From Chloroflexota bacterium (lineage in GTDB: Bacteria; Chloroflexota; Anaerolineae; Anaerolineales; Villigracilaceae), in contig JAIWOB010000125.1 of the NCBI GenBank assembly GCA_020217065.1, forward strand, positions 1 to 10,000: DNA of 10,000 nt, read 5' to 3'. The translations under genes and the position numbers were made by a program. The notes beneath the pieces were generated by a model. It ran no database searches. It saw only the letters and a program-made list of their open reading frames with translations, and was not told the origin of the DNA. Numbering within the stretch: position 1 is the first letter of the stretch; every line of letters begins with the position of its first letter. Positions 1 through 7,003 of this stretch are shown here, piece after piece.

Positions 1-2
1 GA

Positions 3-479
3 CATGTCGGCAAGGCGATTGTCCACCTGGCAAAATGGCTGGGATTCCGCGTTGCGGTCAGCGACGACCGCGCCGAGTTATGCACGCCTGAAGTCACGCC
101 TGAAGCGGACGCCTACTATCCTGTGCCGATGAGCGAACTCCCCAAACACACGCGAATTGACCGCCGCACTTTTCTGATATTGACTACAAGAGGTTCGAGC
201 GTAGACGTGGACGGTCTCGCCCCCCTTCTCGACACGCCCGCCGCGTACATCGGCGTCATCGGCTCAAAGCGCAGATGGGCGACAACCGTCAAAGGTCTGA
301 AAGCGCAGGGCGTTTCCGAAGAAAAAATCGCCAGGGTTCATTCCCCGATGGGCTTGGAATTACAGGCGGAGACCCCGGAAGAAATCGCCGTCAGCGTCAT
401 GGCGGAAGTGCTGATGATTCGAGACAAGGGAACGGGAAAACAGATGAAAGCCGGAGAAGAGGTTGTTCGCCGTCAATAA
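3..479 (+). CDS. XdhC-family protein, C-terminal part (5' truncated by window edge)
   Basis: This is the C-terminal Rossmann-type domain of an XdhC/CoxI-family protein. Such proteins bind molybdenum cofactor and help sulfurate it and insert it into xanthine dehydrogenase or related molybdenum hydroxylases in the cytoplasm. The frame is open from the left edge, so the real start lies outside the window and the GTG at 123 is not a credible start. The visible 158 codons begin HVGKAIVHLAKWLGFRV, the tail of the glycine-rich nucleotide-binding loop, followed by the family-typical SDDRAE. Later come YIGVIGSKRR, then a HSPMGLE segment and TPEEIAVSVMAEVL, all hallmarks of XdhC_C. The stop is TAA at 477-479. 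No terminator is obvious after it. The partner hydroxylase is not in the window, so which enzyme it serves is unknown. Family assignment is firm; the specific role is inferred. Confidence 0.9.
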   Translation, partial: HVGKAIVHLAKWLGFRVAVSDDRAELCTPEVTPEADAYYPVPMSELPKHTRIDRRTFLILTTRGSSVDVDGLAPLLDTPAAYIGVIGSKRRWATTVKGLKAQGVSEEKIARVHSPMGLELQAETPEEIAVSVMAEVLMIRDKGTGKQMKAGEEVVRRQ

Positions 480-507
480 AACAAAAGCGGGAAACGGCTT
501 GGAGCGG

Positions 508-519
508 CGAAACGTTTCG
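508..519. repeat. Perfect 12-bp palindrome in the XdhC-SPFH intergenic region
   Basis: CGAAACGTTTCG is a perfect inverted repeat lying 29 bases after the XdhC-family stop and about 36 bases upstream of the proposed -35 box of the next gene. No T-run follows it, so it is not an intrinsic terminator. It could be an operator half-way up the promoter region or chance; nothing else in the window links it to a regulator. Confidence 0.3.
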
Positions 520-554
520 AGTCCAGGCGCGTAAAAAGATAAGACAAACGGTTC

Positions 555-584
555 TTGCGTCAACAGATTCATTCGGCTTATAAT
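555..584 (+). promoter_or_regulatory. Sigma-70-type promoter for the SPFH gene
   Basis: TTGCGT (555-560) is followed after 18 bases by a perfect TATAAT (579-584). Transcription would start near 591, giving a leader of about 24 bases with the Shine-Dalgarno AAGGAG at 604-609, five bases before the ATG at 615. The -10 box is excellent and the -35 box is weak. Confidence 0.6.
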
Positions 585-614
585 TTGTTCGCAGCGATAA
601 AAAAAGGAGAAACC

Positions 615-1658
615 ATGGCAAGGATTTTCGACGTCATCGAATATGCAAACGAAATGAACGAAGAAATCGTTCATCGCTTTCCAGAGCAGGGAATCGGGGA
701 TTTTCGCATCGGCTCCCAAGTGATTGTGCGCGAGACTCAGGCGGCGGTCTTTTTCCGCGACGGCAACGCGCTGGACGTCTTTAAAGCGGGGCGGCACACC
801 ATCGCAACGGCGAACATCCCCTATTTGATTGATTACATCGGCAAGGCGTTCAATGAGCGCACCCCCTTCCCCGCCGAAGTGTACTTCGTCTCGATGAAGG
901 AATTCGCAAACAAAAAATGGGGAACGCCTCAGCCCATCATCGTCCGCAACCCCGGCATGGGGCTGGGCGTGGCGTTGCTGCAAGGCTTTGGCACGTATTC
1001 CTTTCAGGTAAAAGACCCGCAGCAGTTCGTAACCCAAATTGTGGGCGCGCAAGGAACTTACCGCACCGCCGATATCGAAGAGCGGCTGCGCACGATGCTG
1101 TTGTCTAAACTTCAGGACACGCTTGGCGAAACCGCCGCAAAGCATTCCGTCCCTGAAATCATTGGCTTGACCGAGGAACTCGGCGCGGCTGTGCGCGTGA
1201 AAGCCAAGGATGACTTCGAAGCCATTGGTCTAACGCTGAAGACTTTCTACATCGGCAACTTGAAGCCCTCCGAAAAGTCGGCTCAGGAATTGCGCGATAT
1301 GGGGATGCTCGACATGGCGACCTATACTCAATTGCAGGCGGCGGACGCGATGCGCGACGCAGCCCAGAATCAGAGCGGCGGCGCAGGTCTGACGGCTGGC
1401 ATTGGTGCCGGAATGGGAATCGGCAACTTGATGGGACAAGCGCTGCAAGGCGGAATGCAGAATACCGGCGCGGGCGGCGCTCCCGCCGCAGGCGCAAAAA
1501 TGCCCGACATCATGACCCCCGCCGAAGCGGCTCAGTTCATGAAAGTCACCGAAGAAGACATCATGGCTGCCATCAACGACGGCAGCCTGAAGGCGAAGAA
1601 GGTCGGCAAGGCTTACCGTATCAGCAAGGATAATCTTGAAAGTTTTATGAATAGTTAG
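615..1658 (+). CDS. SPFH (band 7, YdjI/virion-core-like) protein with C-terminal excisionase-type HTH
   Basis: A 347-aa protein, starting at the ATG 615 with AAGGAG five bases upstream; an upstream in-frame start at 555 would overlap the promoter and is rejected. Residues about 20-220 form an SPFH/band-7 domain of the 'virion core protein-like' subgroup. Visible family marks are the GSQVIVRETQAAVFF strand pair, GRHTIATANIP, FPAEVYFVSMKEF, KWGTPQPI, GTYSFQVKDPQQF and the following IVGAQGTYR. A Gly/Met/Ala-rich linker (about 250-295) follows. Residues 299-346 then form a helix-turn-helix of the excisionase/HTH_17 (MerR-like) type: MTPAEAAQFMKVTEEDIMAAI, a turn with GSLKAKKVGKAYRIS, and a closing LESFM. 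No signal peptide or membrane helix is seen, so it is probably cytoplasmic and oligomeric. From recall, relatives usually end in a zinc ribbon, so an HTH here is notable. Monocistronic, with its own promoter and terminator. Function unknown; domain assignments are strong. Confidence 0.85.
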   Translation: MARIFDVIEYANEMNEEIVHRFPEQGIGDFRIGSQVIVRETQAAVFFRDGNALDVFKAGRHTIATANIPYLIDYIGKAFNERTPFPAEVYFVSMKEFANKKWGTPQPIIVRNPGMGLGVALLQGFGTYSFQVKDPQQFVTQIVGAQGTYRTADIEERLRTMLLSKLQDTLGETAAKHSVPEIIGLTEELGAAVRVKAKDDFEAIGLTLKTFYIGNLKPSEKSAQELRDMGMLDMATYTQLQAADAMRDAAQNQSGGAGLTAGIGAGMGIGNLMGQALQGGMQNTGAGGAPAAGAKMPDIMTPAEAAQFMKVTEEDIMAAINDGSLKAKKVGKAYRISKDNLESFMNS

Positions 1659-1671
1659 TTTCCAGCCGCCG

Positions 1672-1715
1672 AGCGTCCCGAAGGTTTTGACAAGCCTTCG
1701 GGACGCTTTATTATT
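1672..1715 (+). terminator. Intrinsic terminator after the SPFH gene
   Basis: A perfect 13-bp stem, AGCGTCCCGAAGG (1672-1684) with CCTTCGGGACGCT (1695-1707), encloses a 10-base loop and is followed by TTATTATT. It lies between convergent genes, 3 bases before the end of nnr. On the minus strand the T-tract is poor, so it acts mainly for the plus-strand gene, though the stem could also slow transcripts coming out of nnr. Confidence 0.88.
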
Positions 1716-3252
1716 CCAATTCGCCCATCACATCCGGGACGCTGTCGAGCAGGTCGCCGGCGAGGACGGAAGCCGTTGAGCCGAGGTCTTCGGCGGCAAC
1801 GAGACCCGCCTGGGCGTGGATGAAGGCGCCAGCGACAGCGGCATCGTAAACGTCAACCCCCTGGGAAAGCAAGCCGACAATCAAGCCCGCCAAAACGTCG
1901 CCGGTGCCGGCGCGGGCTAGAGCGGGAGAAGCGACAGGGATGACGGTCATTTTCCCATCCGGCGCGGCAACCACGGTAAACGCGCCCTTCAAAACCACAA
2001 CGCGTCCCCATTCCTTTGCATACTGAAGAGCGACCTCATCCTTTCTTTGCAGGATTTCCTCGCGGGAAAGCCCCGTCAGCGCAGACATTTCGCCGATGTG
2101 CGGCGTCAGCGCGGCGGAAGAGGGAACTTTCTTATGCCAGTCTGGAATTTTGGCGAGATGCCGCAAACCGTCCGCGTCTATTACGGTGGGAAGTTTGACG
2201 TTTGAAATCGCCTCCTCGACAAATTTGGCGGTCGAAGGATGAGCGCCCAAGCCAGGTCCAATTAAAAAGGCGGTGGGACGCTGGAGATGATTCAACAAAA
2301 CGGCGGCCGCTTTTTCTGAAATAAAACCCGCCTCGTGCGGGAGCAAAACCCAAGTGGCTTCGGGAAGGCGTCCCGCAAGGACAGGGTGCAAAGGTTCGGG
2401 AACGGCAAGCGTCACCAGCCCCGCGCCGGCGCGGTAGGCTGCGGCTCCAGCCAGCAAAGCGGCGCCGGTGTAGTTTTGCGAACCGGCGGCAATCAACGCC
2501 GTCCCAAACGTTCCCTTGTGAGAATCAAGGGGGCGGTCAGGCAAAAGCCCGGCGACCAGTTCGTAATCCGCGACTTCGGACTGAATCCCATAAAACGAAT
2601 CAAGTTCCAGCGGCAAACCTATATCCACAACAGTTAGTTCGCCGACAAATTCGAAGGCGGGCAATTTCAAAAGTCCCCGCTTGACAGCCGCCATGCACAC
2701 CGTCAAGTCGGCGGGAATACATTCAAGTGCGGTTTTGCCGGAATCGCAGTCTACGCCGGAGGGACAATCTACGGCGATAACAAAGGGCGGCTCTTCCATA
2801 AGTTCCATCGCCAAAAGCGTTTGTTCCAGGATGGCGGCGGCATCGTCGCGGAGAGGGAGTTTGAAGCCTGTGCCAAGCAGCCCGTCGAGCAAAACGTCGG
2901 CGGAAGAAAGGGCGGCTTCGTCAAAATCCACGCCCGCTGCGGCGAAGGTCGCGCGCCCGCCGGCGGCGCGCAGTTGAGCGACTAATTCATCCTCTTGCTT
3001 ACGCTTGAAAATATAAGCGCTCGCATGAAAGCCTTCTTCCGCAAGGCGGGTCAGGGCGATGAGGGTATCTCCGCCGTTATTGCCAGGACCAACCAGCCCG
3101 AACACGTTTTGCCAGCCGTTTTTGGAAAGAACTTCGGCGGCGGTTTCTGCAAGTCCGCGCCCCGCGTTTTGCATCATTTCGGCGTAAGATAAGCCGCGCG
3201 CATTCGCCTCCTTTTCGATGGCAATCATTTGGGATACGGTCACGAGTTTCAT
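1711..3252 (-). CDS. nnr: Bifunctional NAD(P)H-hydrate epimerase / ADP-dependent NAD(P)H-hydrate dehydratase
   Basis: A 513-aa metabolite-repair enzyme that restores hydrated NADH and NADPH. The N-terminal YjeF_N/NAXE domain (residues 1 to about 225) interconverts R and S hydrates. The C-terminal ribokinase-like NAXD domain (about 240-510) dehydrates the S form using ADP. Seen in the N-domain: NAGR (29-32), the nucleotide loop GPGNNGGDT (55-63) and VDCPSGVD (161-168). Seen in the C-domain: an AAYRAGAGLVTLA segment, GPGLG (332-336), DADGL (359-363), TPHIGE (383-388), LKGAFTVV, and the catalytic ARAGTGDVLAG (446-456) with Asp452. Full length for the fused bacterial form. The ATG at 3252 is chosen because GGAGAAGG sits just upstream and the product begins MKLVTVSQM as in relatives. 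An in-frame TTG at 3282, also with an AAGGAA upstream, would add ten residues of no recognised homology. Housekeeping; convergent with the SPFH gene and divergent from the Zn-ribbon gene. Confidence 0.96.
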   Translation of the reverse strand: MKLVTVSQMIAIEKEANARGLSYAEMMQNAGRGLAETAAEVLSKNGWQNVFGLVGPGNNGGDTLIALTRLAEEGFHASAYIFKRKQEDELVAQLRAAGGRATFAAAGVDFDEAALSSADVLLDGLLGTGFKLPLRDDAAAILEQTLLAMELMEEPPFVIAVDCPSGVDCDSGKTALECIPADLTVCMAAVKRGLLKLPAFEFVGELTVVDIGLPLELDSFYGIQSEVADYELVAGLLPDRPLDSHKGTFGTALIAAGSQNYTGAALLAGAAAYRAGAGLVTLAVPEPLHPVLAGRLPEATWVLLPHEAGFISEKAAAVLLNHLQRPTAFLIGPGLGAHPSTAKFVEEAISNVKLPTVIDADGLRHLAKIPDWHKKVPSSAALTPHIGEMSALTGLSREEILQRKDEVALQYAKEWGRVVVLKGAFTVVAAPDGKMTVIPVASPALARAGTGDVLAGLIVGLLSQGVDVYDAAVAGAFIHAQAGLVAAEDLGSTASVLAGDLLDSVPDVMGELE

Positions 3253-3294
3253 GCCTTCTCCATTCTCAATGTGAAAATTCAACTTTATTTCCTT

Positions 3295-3300
3295 AATATA
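3295..3300 (-). promoter_or_regulatory. Possible -10 box for nnr
   Basis: On the minus strand TATATT lies about 43 bases before the nnr ATG, giving a plausible leader. No good -35 box is found 16-18 bases further upstream, so this is only a weak candidate. Confidence 0.3.
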
Positions 3301-3390
3301 CCGCAGTCCTTCCTTTTAGCCGCTTCCAAATCTTGATAGTCTTTGATAGCCGCGCCGCATAGAATGAAGAGCGGAAAGGATGTGAACCCC

Positions 3391-3627
3391 ATGGAAATCC
3401 CACGACATTGGAGACTTAAACAACAGCGATACAATTTGAGCGGCAGGGTGTGCCCGCACTGCGAAAACAAAATCTTCCCGCCGCGAAGCGTTTGCCCCAA
3501 TTGCGGAGGCGACTTAAATCAGGCTCCCGCCAGCGTCTCAAGAGTCGACGCTTACACAACGGTTTATAAACCCTCTGCGAAAGAAGTTGCAATTTCCGCC
3601 CTTCTTGAAGAACGGGTTGCGGCATAG
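3391..3627 (+). CDS. Small Zn-ribbon protein (DUF35/OB-fold-associated type), short C-terminus
   Basis: A 78-aa protein. The start at ATG 3391 gives MEIPRHWRLKQQRY, which resembles the N-terminal helix of Zn-ribbon/OB-fold DUF35 proteins. AAAGGA at 3375-3380 serves as a slightly distant Shine-Dalgarno; upstream in-frame starts (3343, 3364) lack support. Residues 21-38 form a rubredoxin-like zinc knuckle: C21-P-H-C24 and C35-P-N-C38, with FPPR between them. In full-length DUF35 proteins an OB-fold of about 70-80 residues follows. Here only about 40 residues remain, including VDAYTTVYKP, which looks like the first OB strands, before a TAG stop. A terminator begins 16 bases later, so no lost downstream coding remains visible. 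It may be a naturally short variant or a truncated gene. DUF35 proteins often partner thiolases or HMG-CoA synthase in acyl-CoA metabolism; no such partner is in the window. Function is not assigned. Confidence 0.72.
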   Translation: MEIPRHWRLKQQRYNLSGRVCPHCENKIFPPRSVCPNCGGDLNQAPASVSRVDAYTTVYKPSAKEVAISALLEERVAA

Positions 3628-3643
3628 CAAATTGATTTTCTCC

Positions 3644-3680
3644 AAAGACTGGACGCCATCGCCGTCCAGTCTTTTTATTT
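3644..3680 (+). terminator. Intrinsic terminator after the Zn-ribbon gene
   Basis: A perfect 12-bp stem, AAAGACTGGACG (3644-3655) with CGTCCAGTCTTT (3663-3674), has a 7-base loop and runs into TTTTTATTT. It isolates the following regulator operon from upstream transcription. Confidence 0.9.
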
Positions 3681-3693
3681 GTCAAAAATACTC

Positions 3694-3722
3694 TTGAATT
3701 TTTCTTATTTTTGCCCTATACT
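3694..3722 (+). promoter_or_regulatory. Promoter of the GntR-glycyl radical enzyme operon
   Basis: TTGAAT (3694-3699), 17-base spacer, TATACT (3717-3722). The near-consensus boxes and optimal spacing make this a strong sigma-70-type candidate, with transcription expected to begin around 3729, about 27 bases before the regulator's ATG. The region is notably AT-rich compared with its surroundings. Confidence 0.8.
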
Positions 3723-3731
3723 ATATTTATC

Positions 3732-3742
3732 TGGTAAAACCA
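3732..3742 (+). promoter_or_regulatory. FadR-subfamily operator TGGT-N3-ACCA
   Basis: TGGTAAAACCA is an exact instance of the TGGTNNNACCA inverted repeat recognised by FadR-subfamily GntR regulators such as PdhR. It sits just downstream of the predicted transcription start, where bound repressor would block initiation, and 14 bases upstream of a FadR-type gene. Autorepression with relief by the pathway substrate is the natural inference. Binding has not been shown. Confidence 0.75.
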
Positions 3743-3755
3743 CCAGCCACAAACT

Positions 3756-4484
3756 ATGCGAAGCCCTATTGAGCCTATTAAAGCGCAAAGCCTAAAGGAA
3801 GCCTGCGTCAACCGTTTGGAAGAGTTAATTCTTTCCGGCGAATTGCAAATTGGCGAACAACTTCCCTCTGAGCGGGATTTTGCCGCCCGCATCGGGGTCA
3901 GCCGTCCCGTTCTGCATGAGGCGCTTGTGGATTTGGACGCCAAAGGGTTGGTGAAAATCGTCCCGCGGCGCGGGGTTTTCGTCAACGATTACCGCCGCTC
4001 CGGTTCGATGGCAATTTTATCTTCCCTGTTGACTTATCATAACGGACGCCTCGACCCAGCGTTTACCCAAAGCCTGATTGATATGCGCTTGGTTGTGGAA
4101 ATGGAAACCGCGCGGCTTGCGGCGCAAAACCGCAAAGAAGCCCAATTGGCGGAACTTCACGTTCTGCTTGAAGACGAGCAAAAAGCCGCCTGCTGCGACC
4201 CGCAATCCTTGACCGAACTTGACTTTTCGTTTCACCTCTCAGTCGCCATTGCGTCCGGCAACCTGGTTTACCCCCTCATTATCAATTCGTTCAAAGGCGT
4301 TTACACGAGCCTGACCGGCGAATTCTTCCGCAAATATTATGGAACGGACGTAGCGGAAAACGTTCGTCAATTTCACGTCAGAATCGTAGACGCCATTGAG
4401 CGAAAGGACGCCGAGAACGCCGCCAGCGTCATGAGGGAAATGCTCCGTCACGGAGAATCTTATTTGAAAGGAGAAAGACCATGA
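3756..4484 (+). CDS. GntR-family (FadR/FCD subfamily) transcriptional regulator
   Basis: A 242-aa DNA-binding regulator. Residues about 10-78 form the GntR winged helix: ELILSGELQIGEQLPSERDFA, then the recognition region GVSRPVLHEAL, then the wing GLVKIVPRRGVFV. Residues about 100-236 form the all-helical FCD effector domain, where a carboxylate-type ligand often binds beside a metal. Asp156-x3-His160 and His207 match three usual metal ligands. At the usual fourth position, 22 residues after His207, there is Met229, with His232 one turn later, so the metal site may be altered. The ATG at 3756 has no Shine-Dalgarno and only a short leader, suggesting weak translation. It is the first gene of the operon. 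Its TGA overlaps the ATG of the glycyl radical enzyme (ATGA), so it very likely controls that enzyme from the operator at 3732-3742. Family is certain; the inducer is unknown. Confidence 0.95.
   Translation: MRSPIEPIKAQSLKEACVNRLEELILSGELQIGEQLPSERDFAARIGVSRPVLHEALVDLDAKGLVKIVPRRGVFVNDYRRSGSMAILSSLLTYHNGRLDPAFTQSLIDMRLVVEMETARLAAQNRKEAQLAELHVLLEDEQKAACCDPQSLTELDFSFHLSVAIASGNLVYPLIINSFKGVYTSLTGEFFRKYYGTDVAENVRQFHVRIVDAIERKDAENAASVMREMLRHGESYLKGERP
4467..4473 (+). promoter_or_regulatory. Strong ribosome binding site of the glycyl radical enzyme
   Basis: AAAGGAG lies seven bases before the ATG at 4481, inside the end of the regulator gene. It fixes the start of the enzyme and contrasts with the absent site of the regulator, so much more enzyme than regulator would be made from the same transcript. 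Confidence 0.8.
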
Positions 4485-7003
4485 CCACATGCGAAGTCGC
4501 AGAAAAACCCCGCTTCGCCATCAAAACGCCCGCCAATCTTTCGCCGCGTATTGCATGGCTGCGCGATTATTATTTTCAGGGCGTGGAGCGCAAATGGAAT
4601 AATGAATATACCGCCTGGACGACGGGCGCTCCCTGGGATTTCCAATACAACGAACTGTCGTTTTACATCGTCCCAGAGACCTACGCCTTCCTCCAGACCT
4701 TTCGTTCCTCCTTCAAGCAGAGCGCGCGCCGCGTAGAACTCCATCCCGATTTTTGGAAGTGGAGCCTGCCGGAGCGCCGCGCCTGGTTCAACCGCGAAGT
4801 CATGGTGAATTATCTGCCAAAGGAAATCCTGCCCGGCGACCTGATTGCCGGCGCGCGTTTCAACGTCATGACTTCCTCCTGCCTGAATAAAAAGGAAACC
4901 CAGGAGCGGGATAAATTGGTTTACGGTCCAAAGGGAGCGCGGGCGGCAATGCTTTGGTTTCACAATCACGGCTACGGAAACGCAGGCGCAACTTCGGGAC
5001 ACCTTATCCCCGATTATCAGAGAATTATCCGCGAAGGCTGGAAGTCGGTCAACGCCGAGTTGGAGACAATCTACGCCGGACTTTCGGGAGCGGAAAAGCG
5101 GGGGAAAAAAGGCGGGCAACTGCGCGCGATGATAACCGCCTCGACAATGGCGCGCGACCTGGCTGCCGAATATTCCAAAGAATGCCTCAATCTAGCGAAC
5201 GCCGAATCCGACGCCGTTAGAAAAAGGGAATTGCTCCAAATGGCGGACAATTTGACGCGAGTCCCATGGGAGCCGGCGCAGACTTTCTGGGAGGCTGTGC
5301 AATCGCTTTGGCTAACCCACATGCTGGTCATGTCCGACGAGAATTACCCAGGTCCCGGCGACTCCTTCGGGCGGCTTGACCAGTATTTATACCCGCTCTG
5401 GGAAAAATCCATCCGCGAAGGCATGGATGTTGAGTTTGGCAAGGAAATCCTGAAATGCTTTTGGATTCACTGCAACACCGCCTACGACGGCATGATTCGC
5501 ACAGGCGGCAATCAGGGCATCACGGCGGGATACGGTCAACTCTTTACCATTTCAGGGATGGGCGCAGGCGGACGCGACATGACCAACGATTTAACTTATA
5601 TCCTGTTGGACGTGATTGACGAAATGTCGCCCATTTTGGAGCCAAAACCCAACGTGCGCCTCCATCGCGGTTCGCCCGAAAAACTGCTCGACCGCGTGGT
5701 GGAGATGATTGCATCCAGCCAGGGGTCCCCCTTCCTGCTCAACTTCGACGAGCGCTCAATGGCTGGTTTGATGCTCGAAGCGAAGAAATCGGGCGCGGAA
5801 CGCCTCATCAACGAAAACAACGTCTTTGATTATGCGCCGGTGGGCTGCCTGGAAAATACAATGGCAGGCAACGACCGCTCCGGCACAGTGGACGCCAACC
5901 TAAACCTCCTCAAAGCGGTGGAATTGACCCTGACCGGCGGCTACGACCTGATTCCCTTTCGGGATGAAATAACGGGCAAGACCGATAAGCGAATCCGATG
6001 GGGAGAGGACACCGGCGACCCGACTCAATTCAAAACCTGGGAAGAATTCTGGGAAGCATATGCCGCGCAAACCCGCCGCATCGTCCGCCGTATCGTGGAA
6101 TTATACGAACAATCCGAGGCGATTCGGGCGAAGTACTTCCCCACCCCCTACCTTTCCTGTCTCGTCAAGGGCTGCGCGCAAAAAGGCTTGGACGTCAACG
6201 AAGGCGGAGCGGAACTCAATTATGTAACCATTGAAGCGGTGACTTACGCCACCGCCGTCGATTCGCTGCTGGCGGTCAAGCATCTGGTGTACGACACAAA
6301 GGCTTGCAGCATGGCGGAATTGATTCAAGCGTTGAAGGATAATTGGGTGGGGCATGAGGTTTTGCAAGCCCGCGCCCTTCACAAAACCCCAAAATACGGA
6401 CGCGACGACGACTACGCCGACGCCCTTGCCAGACAGGTGATGGAACTTTGGACGGAAGAAACCTGGAAGCATAAGACCAAATCTACAAACCGCCAATTCC
6501 GCCCTGGGATGTTGTCGTGGAATTATTGGGTGGCGGATTCTTTCATCCTGCCCGCCAGCCCAGACGGACGTCCGCGCGGGAAATTTCTTTCAAACGCGCT
6601 TTGCCCGTCCAACGGCGCCGACATCAACGGACCTACCGCCAACGTCAACTCGGTCGGCAAGGCGTTAGGCGGAAAAGCCGCCGACGGCAAAGGCGACTGG
6701 GCGGATTACTTAAATCTGCTCCCAAATGGCGGCAGCCACACCATGACTTTCAACCCCTCCATCCTGCGCGACCCCGAACACCGCGAGAAATTCAAAGCCT
6801 TTATAAAAGGCTATATCGAAAACGGAGGCTCCGCCCTGCAAATTAACCTGATTGACGCCGACATGCTGCGCGACGCTCAAAAACACCCGGAAAATTACCG
6901 CCACCTTCTCGTGCGCGTCACCGGCTACAACGCCTACTTCACCTCCATCGGGCGCGAACTTCAAAACGAAATCATCGCCCGCGAATCTCATCAGATGCGA
7001 TGA
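4481..7003 (+). CDS. Glycyl radical enzyme of the PFL-like superfamily, substrate unknown
   Basis: An 840-aa enzyme that would carry a backbone glycyl radical and generate a transient cysteine thiyl radical for a strictly anaerobic elimination, decarboxylation or C-C/C-heteroatom cleavage. The PFL-type barrel fills residues about 20-700. The C-terminal Gly_radical domain (about 715-840) ends with LRDAQKHPENYRHL, then R812-V-T-G815-Y816 and NEIIARE; Gly815 is the radical site. The thiyl cysteine is Cys456 in APVGCLEN, with Glu458 giving the C-x-E motif of dehydratase/decarboxylase/lyase-type members and not the Cys-Cys pair of pyruvate formate-lyase. Other superfamily marks are GHLIPDYQRII (173-183), GRLDQYLYP (297-305), GGRDMTNDLTYILLD (363-377), VRLHRGSPEKLL (392-403) and the less usual PFLLNFDE (417-424). 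No signal for microcompartment targeting is apparent. It overlaps the regulator and the activase by four bases each. No small Fe-S subunit gene, as in hydroxyphenylacetate decarboxylase or benzylsuccinate synthase, is nearby. Arylacetate decarboxylase-like chemistry is one possibility, but no substrate can be named. Confidence 0.95.
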   Translation: MTTCEVAEKPRFAIKTPANLSPRIAWLRDYYFQGVERKWNNEYTAWTTGAPWDFQYNELSFYIVPETYAFLQTFRSSFKQSARRVELHPDFWKWSLPERRAWFNREVMVNYLPKEILPGDLIAGARFNVMTSSCLNKKETQERDKLVYGPKGARAAMLWFHNHGYGNAGATSGHLIPDYQRIIREGWKSVNAELETIYAGLSGAEKRGKKGGQLRAMITASTMARDLAAEYSKECLNLANAESDAVRKRELLQMADNLTRVPWEPAQTFWEAVQSLWLTHMLVMSDENYPGPGDSFGRLDQYLYPLWEKSIREGMDVEFGKEILKCFWIHCNTAYDGMIRTGGNQGITAGYGQLFTISGMGAGGRDMTNDLTYILLDVIDEMSPILEPKPNVRLHRGSPEKLLDRVVEMIASSQGSPFLLNFDERSMAGLMLEAKKSGAERLINENNVFDYAPVGCLENTMAGNDRSGTVDANLNLLKAVELTLTGGYDLIPFRDEITGKTDKRIRWGEDTGDPTQFKTWEEFWEAYAAQTRRIVRRIVELYEQSEAIRAKYFPTPYLSCLVKGCAQKGLDVNEGGAELNYVTIEAVTYATAVDSLLAVKHLVYDTKACSMAELIQALKDNWVGHEVLQARALHKTPKYGRDDDYADALARQVMELWTEETWKHKTKSTNRQFRPGMLSWNYWVADSFILPASPDGRPRGKFLSNALCPSNGADINGPTANVNSVGKALGGKAADGKGDWADYLNLLPNGGSHTMTFNPSILRDPEHREKFKAFIKGYIENGGSALQINLIDADMLRDAQKHPENYRHLLVRVTGYNAYFTSIGRELQNEIIARESHQMR

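Noticed and set aside
360..1145. Long minus-strand open frame of 261 codons
   Set aside because: It runs antisense across the XdhC end, the promoter and the SPFH gene, and its product resembles no family; the plus-strand genes have clear domains.
3253..3282. TTG start for nnr ten codons upstream of the chosen ATG
   Set aside because: AAGGAA precedes it at workable distance, but the extra residues are not family-like and the ATG has a better GGAGAAGG site.
3333..3365. Two TTGATAG copies 10 bases apart and a TAGAAT before the Zn-ribbon gene, as a promoter
   Set aside because: Spacings of 21 or 11 bases to TAGAAT are not suitable; the repeat is short and probably chance.
4460..5119. Minus-strand open frame of 219 codons inside the glycyl radical gene
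   Set aside because: It lies entirely opposite a well-conserved enzyme and has no recognisable motifs; a by-product of codon bias.
4481..7003. Pyruvate formate-lyase or microcompartment-type choline/diol lyase
   Set aside because: The Cys-Cys pair of pyruvate formate-lyase is absent, no shell protein or dehydrogenase is nearby, and no targeting extension is visible.
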